Shown here piece after piece: positions 1 to 6,154 of a DNA stretch of 64,000 bases (positions are counted from its first letter, which is position 1; every line of letters starts with the position of its first letter). The position numbers were made by a program, and so were the translations under genes. The notes beneath the pieces were generated by a model. It did no database searches and was not told the DNA's origin. It was given only the letters and a program-made list of their open reading frames with translations. Source of the stretch: Actinosynnema sp. ALI-1.44 (GTDB lineage: Bacteria; Actinomycetota; Actinomycetes; Mycobacteriales; Pseudonocardiaceae); NCBI RefSeq assembly GCF_001984155.1, contig NZ_MTQO01000052.1, forward strand, positions 124,001-188,000, in the 5' to 3' direction.

Positions 1-1441
1 TGGTCGAGACAGCCGAGTTGACCGCGGCGTTGCCCGGGACGGCCACGTACGGGAACTTGTGCTCGAACGCGACGTCGTTCGCGTCGACCTTGTCGCCGGT
101 GGCCAGTGCCTGGACCAGCGCACCGGACTGCGCGGCGCCTTCCATGGCCTGGATGGCGATGTCGATGACGTCGTCGGTGAGCCTGCGGCCGTTGGGGAAG
201 CCCTGCTGGTCGCCGCCGAGCACGCCGAGGCGGTTGGGCTTGGCGTTGGGCGCGATGGACGTGTTGAGCCGCAGCATCTCCGACGGCGTGAACATGTGCG
301 CCATCACGTCGGCGTTGTCGAGCTGCGAGTTGAGGTCGGCCTTGATCGGGCCGCCCGCCTTGGTGGTGACCCCGGTCAGGAAGATCTCCACGAGATCGGC
401 ACGGGGCCCGGCCGGTGCCGGGATCCGGTAGATCTGCTCGACGAGTTTCGGCAGCTCGGGGTCGGTCACGCGGTCGAGCAGGGCCTTGACCTCGCCGTCC
501 TGGTCGGGGGTGAGGCCGTTGAACGCGTCCTTGAGGCCCGCCGGGGCGACGACCTCGTTGACCAGCGGGTTGCCCAATCGGGACACCTGCACGAACGGTC
601 CATCGGGTTTCGCCTGCCCGGGGGACAGTTTGATCGACTGGCGTTCGGTGTCGGCCCACACGCCGATCACCGGGTTGCGCTTGGCGTCACCCTTGAGCGC
701 CAGCATGGAGGTGGGGATCTGCAACGCGATCGTGTTGACGTTGAACCCGCGCAGGGTGTCCTGGCCGACCTCGGACAGGTTCCCGCCGTACAGCAGGTCG
801 AAGACGCGCAGATCGGCGAAGAAGGAGTCCTCGGCCGGGCCCGCGTAGCTCAGGCCGCCGCCGGGGACCTTGGCGATCGCCTGGTCGCGCAGGACCCGGA
901 AGTCCGGCATGGACGCCGCACCGGTGTTCGACGGCGCCGAGCGGGCGTTGCGCAGCAGCACCTTTCCGCCGCCGCGCTGGTCGATGAGTTCGAGCTGGTA
1001 GTTCTGCCGGAACAGCAGGTTCTCGTCATTGATCGACGTGACAGGCCCGTTGTTGTAGAGGAACGTGGCGTTCTTTCGGCGATCGTCCGTGTCGAAGGTG
1101 TAGCGGAATGTCAGATCGGCCTTGGCATCGCCGTCGTTGTCGACGTTGATGTCGTAGTGCGCGTTCTCCGCCCACGGGTAGAAGTTCGGCCCGCCGTTCG
1201 GTTCCTGCAGACCGAAGTAGTTGGCCACGACCGTCACGGTGTCCGGCTTGTCCGGACTGACGAACGCGTACAGGTCCGTGTTGTCCACGGTCGGGTCGGC
1301 GGCGATCAGCGGCGCTTCCCGGTGGCTGGACGCGGTGGCCGAGCCGGGGACCAACCCGCCTGCCAGCGCCGCGCCCACCGCGAGCAGCGCCACGGCAGCA
1401 CGTGACCGGCGTAAGACCCGCTCGGTATGGGGTTGTGGCAT
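1..1441 (-). CDS. DUF4331 family exported protein (C-terminus off the left edge)
   Basis: Reading leftward from an ATG at 1441, the frame stays open to the window edge, giving about 480 residues with no stop. The first ~35 residues look like a secretion signal: an Arg-rich start, then an Ala/Leu/Gly core ending near SATA. SSHREAP and TDLYAFVSP follow at once, the hallmark opening of DUF4331. Family members are exported and have no established activity. The frame is uninterrupted, so I see no sign of a pseudogene. It is divergent from the STAS/ATPase gene at 1613, with 171 bases between that include an eight-T run near 1535. Product family is confident; function is unknown. Confidence 0.85.
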   Translation of the reverse strand, partial: MPQPHTERVLRRSRAAVALLAVGAALAGGLVPGSATASSHREAPLIAADPTVDNTDLYAFVSPDKPDTVTVVANYFGLQEPNGGPNFYPWAENAHYDINVDNDGDAKADLTFRYTFDTDDRRKNATFLYNNGPVTSINDENLLFRQNYQLELIDQRGGGKVLLRNARSAPSNTGAASMPDFRVLRDQAIAKVPGGGLSYAGPAEDSFFADLRVFDLLYGGNLSEVGQDTLRGFNVNTIALQIPTSMLALKGDAKRNPVIGVWADTERQSIKLSPGQAKPDGPFVQVSRLGNPLVNEVVAPAGLKDAFNGLTPDQDGEVKALLDRVTDPELPKLVEQIYRIPAPAGPRADLVEIFLTGVTTKAGGPIKADLNSQLDNADVMAHMFTPSEMLRLNTSIAPNAKPNRLGVLGGDQQGFPNGRRLTDDVIDIAIQAMEGAAQSGALVQALATGDKVDANDVAFEHKFPYVAVPGNAAVNSAVST

Positions 1442-1612
1442 AACCAATCCTTGTCGGGGTCGGTTATGCGCCTCGTCCTCCCTGGACATCAGGTATACGG
1501 AGCCGTCCGTGGTCCGGATCGGTCGGTGGACGATTTTTTTTCGCCGCCTCGGGGTACCTGGGGTCCGGCGAGGTAGTTCCGGCAGGTCGACGGGGGCTGG
1601 GGAGGCGAACGA

Positions 1613-2392
1613 GTGAGGACCAGTGACCTGCGGTTCGGCGTGGACCGCCGTCGGGGCGTGGTCGTCGCCCACCCGGTCGGCGTGTTGGACGCGACGACGT
1701 ACCCCGAATTCCGGGACACCCTGCTGAGGTACGCGGCCGGGCGGCCTGGAGCGCTGCCCGAAGCACTGGTCGTCGACGTGGAGCGGCTGCGGATGCCGTC
1801 CGAGGCGGCACTGACCGTGTTCTCCCTGGTGTCGATGCGAGTGGCGGACTGGCCTGGGGTGCCGGTGCTGCTGGTCGCGCGGGACGAGTGCGCACGAGCG
1901 TCGCTCGCCGGGCGGTTCACGCCGGTGCACTCGTCGGTCGAAGCGGCGGTGGCCGCGGTGGGCAGCCCGCCGCGGAGGTCAAGGGCATCGCTCGAACTGC
2001 CGCCGTCACCGTTGAGTACACGTCGTGCCAGGTACTTCGTCCGCAAGACCTGTGAACGGTGGCACGTCGCGGATATGGTCATCGACGCGATGACCGTGGC
2101 GACCGCCTTCGTGGAGAACGCACTGATACACACCGATTCCATGGCGTTGCTGCGGGTGCAGCTGCGGCAGGGCCTGCTCACCGTCGCGGTGTCCGATGAC
2201 GACCCGCGGCCCGCTGTCATGCGGGAACGGCTGATGGGCGGCGTCCCGCCGTCGGGACTGCTGCTCGTCTCGGCCACGGCGCGCTCCTGGGCCTGCACAC
2301 CATCGCTGACCGGCGGGAAGACCGTGTGGGCCGCGTTGCGGGCGCCCGGGATCATCGCGACGACCGCGCCGTACGGGACCGCCGATGCCTAG
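1613..2392 (+). CDS. STAS plus HATPase_c regulatory protein (anti-sigma / anti-anti-sigma type)
   Basis: 259 residues. Residues ~5-110 look like a STAS domain (VDRRRGVVVAHPVGVLDATTY, then a LVVDVERLRMPSEAAL strand-helix). Residues ~130-245 look like an RsbW-type GHKL ATPase with an N-box-like FVENALIHTD and a degenerate end. Such proteins act in partner-switching control of sigma factors in the cytoplasm. The GTG start has GGAGG eight bases upstream (1601-1605). The STAS serine expected for phosphorylation may be in RMPSEAAL. No sigma gene is adjacent; the anti-sigma/sigma pair at 27.1 kb is a possible but unproven partner. Domain call is good, role inferred. Confidence 0.75.
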   Translation: MRTSDLRFGVDRRRGVVVAHPVGVLDATTYPEFRDTLLRYAAGRPGALPEALVVDVERLRMPSEAALTVFSLVSMRVADWPGVPVLLVARDECARASLAGRFTPVHSSVEAAVAAVGSPPRRSRASLELPPSPLSTRRARYFVRKTCERWHVADMVIDAMTVATAFVENALIHTDSMALLRVQLRQGLLTVAVSDDDPRPAVMRERLMGGVPPSGLLLVSATARSWACTPSLTGGKTVWAALRAPGIIATTAPYGTADA

Positions 2393-2410
2393 TCCACTAT
2401 GGATAGTTAT

Positions 2411-3074
2411 ACCGCTGAACGAATGCTCCGGACCAGCGGTTCCCGCCCCGCACGGCGCTACCGCGAAACAGGGGTATCATTGGTGGGGTCGACACGAGAA
2501 CTCCCTTCCGCTCCAACGGACTACCCAGGGCGAGCCACGTCACACCCGCGGGCGGAACACCAGAGCCCCTTGGCGAGTTAAGCTAAGTGACTGGTGCGGA
2601 ACGAGTCCCCGGGCCGCAACCGAAGCCATCGGGGGAATACCGGGAAACCGGAGCCCCCATGCGCCACTCGCCGAGAGGCGACCGCCGCACCAGTCAGTCC
2701 ACCTCCCGGCTCGCGTCCTCCCCCCTCCGCGAGCCGGGGGTGGTCTGACACAGGACCTGTTCCCCAACAGGCGGCCAACCCCCAGGGCCGTCTCGGCCTC
2801 TGGCCCGTGTATCCCCCCTCCACGGGCCAGGGACCTGTAAGAAAAGGGTGGTCGACCCCCAGGACCACCCTCGGCGCTCCCGGCTCGCACCACCCCCTCC
2901 GCGAGCCGGGAGCGCCTCAAACCCTTACAGAACACTGAGAAAGTCGATCAGTACCCCAGTAATCCACTGAGCACACAGTGGATCACGGCAAGACTGGGCA
3001 GACCACCGGAATGGGCGGCAACCCCGAGGCCGCCGCGCACCCCTGGATCGCGACCCCCAGGCGACCAGGGGTGC
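2411..3074 (+). ncRNA. C-rich-loop hairpin array, candidate large structured RNA (6C-like)
   Basis: No plausible coding frame, but hairpins run almost end to end. Stems (arms): 2411-2417/2434-2440; 2588-2599/2685-2696, enclosing GAAA- and GAGA-capped helices (2640-2651, 2669-2680); 2705-2715/2728-2738; 2756-2761/2766-2771; 2773-2776/2786-2789; 2800-2809/2821-2830; 2846-2853/2863-2870; 2873-2888/2901-2916 (16 perfect pairs); 2962-2969/2976-2983; 3014-3019/3029-3034; 3037-3046/3065-3074. The stem 2835-2841/2924-2930 closes a three-way junction. Loops from 2705 on are nearly all cytosine-rich: CCTCCCCCCTC, TATCCCCCCTC, ACCACCCCCTCC, and the nonamer RACCCCCAG three times (AACCCCGAG once). Loops with six Cs are the hallmark of the small actinobacterial 6C RNA; this array is far longer. 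Strand is assigned because the C-rich loops and GNRA caps read on +. The transcript ends are not known. Confidence 0.55.
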
Positions 3075-3114
3075 CCCGCCATCACTCCATTGAGGACGCG
3101 ACGTGCCGTGAAGG

Positions 3115-3173
3115 TGTGCAACCAATGTGGCCTTTGTTGCGTTTTTCGCTACGAAGGCCACATTGGTTGCCAA
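3115..3173. repeat. 58-base palindromic element, copy 1 (likely bidirectional terminator)
   Basis: Near-perfect 24-base arms (3118-3141 and 3147-3170) around a TTTTT loop. The core arm reads AACCAATGTGGCCTT. A second copy lies at 19356-19414 with the same TGTGCAACC and GGTTGCCAA edges. This copy has two arm mismatches (T at 3135, T at 3150) that are perfect in the other. It sits between the hairpin array (+) and the stop of the small gene at 3199 (-), so it could end transcription from both sides. Confidence 0.8.
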
Positions 3174-3198
3174 CGCCGCGTGAGATACGCACTGGGGG

Positions 3199-3315
3199 CT
3201 ACTCGAGGCCGCGCACGATGGTCGGTTCGAACTCGTACTCGTTCTCCTCGGTTTCCCGTGGTGAGGGCAAGTCGTCGGTCAGGGCGTGCTCGGTTTCGCG
3301 TATCGGGGTGGTCAT
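3199..3315 (-). CDS. 38-residue acidic peptide, possible RiPP-like precursor
   Basis: ATG at 3315 preceded five bases away by a very strong Shine-Dalgarno, AAAGGAG (3321-3327 complement), and closed by TAG at 3199. The peptide is strongly acidic in the middle (DDL, ETEENEYEFE) and ends EPTIVRGLE. The spaced aromatic-Pro-hydrophobic pattern near the C-terminus resembles leader motifs of some ribosomal peptides (YxxP), but no maturase, protease or transporter lies beside it. The 58-base palindrome 25 bases downstream could terminate it. The ribosome site makes it probably real; function is unknown. It could also be a small regulatory protein. Confidence 0.5.
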   Translation of the reverse strand: MTTPIRETEHALTDDLPSPRETEENEYEFEPTIVRGLE

Positions 3316-3455
3316 CCCATCTCCTTTCCGGTGTGGGCCGCACCCGTCCGCGCAGTCGCGCAAGTGGCTGCCGCGACGCTCAAGGTCGGCTTTGAGCAGT
3401 AGTACCCCGGCGATTCCGTCGTAACCGCTGGTTACGCGCAGTCGGCAACCATAGG

Positions 3456-4067
3456 ATGGGCCGAGTGGAATTCTCCGAAGTGATCCGGCGCCGCCGCATG
3501 GTCAGGCATTTCACCGACCAGCCGCTGGCTGGCGAAGTCGTCGAGAAGATCCTCGCCAGCGCGCTGCGCGCGCCGTCGGCCGGGTTCTCCCAGGGGTGGG
3601 CGTTCCTCGCGCTGACGTCAGCGCAGGACAGAGCCCGATTCTGGCAGTTCACCCCGGATGTGCCGGAGGCGTGGCCGACCACGCGCGACGTGCCGTTGAT
3701 CGTGATCCCCTTGGCCAACAAGCAGGCGTACCTGGACCGTTACGCCGAGGACGACAAAGGGTGGGAGGACCGCGCCGAGGCCAGGTGGCCCGCGCCTTAC
3801 TGGTTCATCGACACCGGAATGGCCACGCTGATGATGCTGCTCAGCGCGGTCGACGAGGGCCTGGGGGCGTTGTTCTTCGGTATCACCCCGGAAAACCTCG
3901 ACGGCGTGAAACAGGAGTACGGCATCCCGGCCGAGTACGCCCCGCTCGGTGCGATCCTGATCGGCTACCGCGCCGAGGACGCGCCCGTGCTGGGTTCAGC
4001 CGCGACGAGGGCGCGCCGCGGTGCGGACGAGGTCATCCACCACGGCCACTGGGGCGGCAAGAAGTAG
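3456..4067 (+). CDS. Nitroreductase-family flavoprotein
   Basis: 203 residues, the usual length for the FMN-dependent nitroreductase fold. The opening EFSEVIRRRRMVRHF matches the FMN-phosphate-binding Arg cluster. RAPSAGFSQGW and the later GLGALFFGI segment match the conserved FMN-contact regions. These enzymes reduce nitro-aromatics, quinones or related compounds with NAD(P)H in the cytosol; the substrate cannot be told here. ATG at 3456 is used; GTG at 3465, nine bases on, would give the common VEFSEV start and has AGGATGG upstream, so it is a real alternative. It faces the MarR gene at 4072 tail to tail, four bases apart. Confidence 0.85.
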   Translation: MGRVEFSEVIRRRRMVRHFTDQPLAGEVVEKILASALRAPSAGFSQGWAFLALTSAQDRARFWQFTPDVPEAWPTTRDVPLIVIPLANKQAYLDRYAEDDKGWEDRAEARWPAPYWFIDTGMATLMMLLSAVDEGLGALFFGITPENLDGVKQEYGIPAEYAPLGAILIGYRAEDAPVLGSAATRARRGADEVIHHGHWGGKK

Positions 4068-4071
4068 CGGT

Positions 4072-4530
4072 TCACGCCTTGGCGGGGCTGATCGGCAGCC
4101 GCGCCAAGGCGTCGACCAGGGGCGCGAGTTCGGGCAGTTTCTGTCCCTCCCGCAACGCTTCCGCCAGTGTGGCGTCGTGCAACGGACGGGCCTTGGCCAG
4201 CAGGTCGTGCCCGGCCGCTGTCACCTCGGTGTAGATGCCCCGGCGGTCGTCGATGCACAGGTAACGGGACAGCAAGCCCCGGTTCTCCATCCTGGTGACC
4301 AGCCGTGTCGTGGCGGACTGGCTGAGCACGACGGCTCGCGACAGCTGGTTCATCCGCATGTGCCACCCGTCCTGCCGGGCGAGGACGTCCAAAACGCTGT
4401 ATTCGCTCACGGACAGGTCGAACTCGCGCTGCAACGCCCGTTCGAGCGCGTCCTCGATCGAGGCGTGCAGGGCCGCGAGCGTGCGCCACCCCTGTGCCCG
4501 CGCTTCCGCGGCGTCGTCGTCCAGCGACAT
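4072..4530 (-). CDS. MarR-family transcriptional regulator
   Basis: 152 residues from the ATG at 4530, chosen because GGAG lies upstream in GGAGTGGAGCAGC; a longer frame exists but would run through the operator. Winged-helix DNA-binding region at ~40-105: LSVSEYSVLDVLARQDG, then LSQSATTRLVTRMENRGLL and the wing DDRRGIYTEVT. MarR dimers bind ~16-28-base palindromes and release on ligand binding. A 27-base palindrome lies 35 bases upstream (4565-4591), consistent with autoregulation. A copy with 24 of 27 identical bases precedes the MFS exporter at 9399. That makes exporter control the likely job, with a drug-like ligand inferred. Confidence 0.9.
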   Translation of the reverse strand: MSLDDDAAEARAQGWRTLAALHASIEDALERALQREFDLSVSEYSVLDVLARQDGWHMRMNQLSRAVVLSQSATTRLVTRMENRGLLSRYLCIDDRRGIYTEVTAAGHDLLAKARPLHDATLAEALREGQKLPELAPLVDALARLPISPAKA

Positions 4531-4564
4531 GCTGCTCCACTCCATCCCCGGTTGCACAGCGGCC

Positions 4565-4591
4565 GCAACTATCTCGGAAGCAGGTAGTTGC
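4565..4591. promoter_or_regulatory. MarR operator, copy at the regulator's own promoter
   Basis: Inverted repeat with outer arms GCAACTA and TAGTTGC around CTCGGAAGCAGG-like centre. It matches the site at 9337-9363 in 24 of 27 positions, the three differences lying in the centre. Position between the MarR start (4530) and upstream DNA fits autorepression. Confidence 0.75.
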
Positions 4592-4628
4592 AGCTGCCTG
4601 TAACACACTGTACGGGAGTGGAGCGCGG

Positions 4629-4947
4629 CTACCAGTCCGCAGCGGGGGCGGCCGGGGCGACCCAGACGATGCTTTTGGTGGCGCCTGGGGCTTCGCGGAT
4701 GTAGTTCAGCGCGTGCTCGGCCTCGGTCAGCACGAGGTGGTTGCTCGCGCCGGGAGTGACCATGTACGCGCCGTCGTCGAACTCCATGCCCCACCCGGCG
4801 ACCCGACAGTCGACGGTGGCGTCCAGTTTGGTCACCACGGCGGCGAACAGCCGGGGCGCCTGCTCCCTGACCAAAGCCTCGATGCGTTCCTGGTACGCGG
4901 CCTGCTCGGCCAGGTGCTGTTCACGCTCCGCGTCAATCTCATCCACG
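4629..4947 (-). CDS. Small WGMxF-family protein of unknown function (paralogue of 60478-60792)
   Basis: About 105 residues from a GTG at 4947; TTG at 4962 is possible and neither has a clear ribosome site, so the start is uncertain. The N-terminal ~30 residues are a charged helix (DAEREQHLAEQAAYQERIEA). Then come QAPRLFAAVVTKL, VAGWGMEFDDGAYMV and LTEAEHALNYIREAPG. The same blocks recur in order in the protein at 60478 ([39 protein letters not shown]), so the two define a family. It is divergent from the XRE/DUF5753 regulator at 5023, which probably controls it. No function is recognised; a small cytosolic effector of the adjacent regulator is a guess. Confidence 0.7.
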
Positions 4948-5022
4948 AGCAGACCATACAACGTACTGATACGACAGCGCTGTGCTCGATCGGGTGAAGC
5001 TCGCGATTTGTACGATCGCCGC

Positions 5023-5847
5023 ATGGCACGTCGACGCGGCCCCACGACTGGAAAACGCACCCTTGGCAGGGAACTTCGCAGACTGCGCGAGGCCGTCGAG
5101 TTGAGTGTGGAGACAGCCGCCGCGGAGCTCGACTGCTCACCGGCGAAGATCCGGCACATCGAGAACGGCCGCAACGTGGTCAAGAAGGCCGAACTGTCGG
5201 TGTTGGTCAGGCTGTACAAGGCCGACGAGGATCTGGCCGTGCTCGACGAGATCCGGCGCGACGCGTCCAAGCCCGGCTGGTGGTCGACCGCGAAGCTGCC
5301 GCCGAGCATGAACACGTATGTGGGCGCGGAGTCCGATGCAACATCGATGAGCACGTTCCAGATGGAACTCGTGCCTGGCCTGCTGCAGACCGAGGGCTAC
5401 ATCCGCCAACTCAACCGCACTTCTCAAGCCAAGGACGTCGATCACTACGTGGAGGTCCGCCTCAGGCGACAACAACGGCTCTTCGACAAAGAGTTTCCGT
5501 TGGCAGTACACGCGATCTGCTCGGAAGCGGTCATCCACCGCATGGCGACCATGCCCGTCGCGAAGGCTCAACTCCAGCACTTGATCCTGATGAGCGAGCG
5601 GCCGAACGTCACGATCCAGATCGTGCCGTTCAGTGCGGGCATGCACGCCTCACCGGCAGGCAGCTTCGTCCTGTTGGACTTCGACCCGGAGATCTCGCTG
5701 CCGGTCGCCTTCTTCGAGTACACCAACATCGGGCAGTTCGTCGACGACGAGAAAGTTGTCGACGAGGTGGCCTCGACGTTTGCCAAACTGGGAGAAGAAG
5801 CGATGACACCGGACGACAGCATCCGCTTCCTCCGAGAGCGGATCTAG
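5023..5847 (+). CDS. XRE-type regulator with DUF5753 domain
   Basis: 274 residues. The N-terminus is a basic arm followed by a Cro/C1 helix-turn-helix at ~12-70 (ELRRLREAVELSVETAAAEL, SPAKIRHIENG). From ~90 on is DUF5753 (GWWSTAKLPPSMNTYVGAESDA, QMELVPGLLQTEGYIRQL, then ERPNVTIQIVPFSAGMHASPAGSFVLLDF), the standard actinomycete partner of DUF397. The longer open frame starts at 4741 but overlaps the divergent gene, so I chose ATG 5023. There is no ribosome site; TACGAT at 5011-5016 lies at -10 spacing from the ATG, which suggests a leaderless mRNA. The DUF397 gene follows after 11 bases, clearly one operon. Confidence 0.9.
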   Translation: MARRRGPTTGKRTLGRELRRLREAVELSVETAAAELDCSPAKIRHIENGRNVVKKAELSVLVRLYKADEDLAVLDEIRRDASKPGWWSTAKLPPSMNTYVGAESDATSMSTFQMELVPGLLQTEGYIRQLNRTSQAKDVDHYVEVRLRRQQRLFDKEFPLAVHAICSEAVIHRMATMPVAKAQLQHLILMSERPNVTIQIVPFSAGMHASPAGSFVLLDFDPEISLPVAFFEYTNIGQFVDDEKVVDEVASTFAKLGEEAMTPDDSIRFLRERI

Positions 5848-5858
5848 CAAGGAGCGGT

Positions 5859-6029
5859 ATGGGTCAGCACTGGTCAACGTGGAAGAAGTCAACTTTCAGC
5901 GCCGACAAAACCAAGGAATGTGTGGAGGTTGCGCCGTGGGGCGAGGTACGTGACTCGAAGAACCCCGGTGTGTCCTTATCGGTCCCCACCAGCAGTTGGC
6001 GCCTGTTCACGGCCACGCTGAAGAAGTAG
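5859..6029 (+). CDS. DUF397 protein
   Basis: 56 residues with the family signature: W..STFS near the start, CVEVA in the middle (residues 21-25) and VRDSKNPG, then a Trp near the end (SSWRLFTATL). DUF397 proteins are small cytosolic partners of XRE/DUF5753 regulators; members of this gene pair are linked to Streptomyces development (for example WhiJ and its neighbours), perhaps as toxin/antitoxin-like modules. ATG 5859 has GGAG eight bases upstream (5851). It lies 11 bases after the regulator at 5023. Confidence 0.9.
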   Translation: MGQHWSTWKKSTFSADKTKECVEVAPWGEVRDSKNPGVSLSVPTSSWRLFTATLKK

Positions 6030-6062
6030 TCCCTCTCCCCACTTCAACATATAGCGCACCGG

Positions 6063-6082
6063 GGGGCTTGCCACAAGACCCC
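6063..6082 (+). promoter_or_regulatory. Rifamycin-associated element (RAE)
   Basis: GGGGCTTG and CAAGACCCC half-sites three bases apart, 73 bases before the rph start. This architecture is what I recall of the RAE, the inverted repeat found upstream of rifamycin-inactivation genes in actinomycetes and needed for rifamycin induction. The hexamer TATAGC at 6050-6055, just before it, is a possible -10. Consensus recalled from memory, not checked. Confidence 0.7.
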
Positions 6083-6154
6083 GGTCATGCCGCAAACTCT
6101 GCGTCCGCAGCAAGGACCTGCGAAAATCACCACCCGCGGCAAACAGGGGATGTA

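Noticed and set aside
2540-2935. Open frames on both strands across the hairpin array
   Set aside because: Composition is Gly/Pro/Arg-rich, frames coincide with GC-rich stems and have no ribosome sites or family resemblance; the inverted repeats explain the sequence better.
2411-3074. Replication origin, retron RNA, group I/II intron, tmRNA or RNase P RNA
   Set aside because: No rep or reverse transcriptase gene, no intron core motifs, no tag frame and no RNase P signature; repeated C-loops fit none of these.
3090-3395. Cys-rich peptide CNQCGLCCVF read across palindrome copy 1, and its counterpart at 19235
   Set aside because: The match arises because the same palindrome is translated; no start site or conservation outside the repeat.
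5996-6154. N-terminal extension of rph
   Set aside because: It would overlap the DUF397 gene and read through the RAE; GTG 6155 has a ribosome site and gives the family length.
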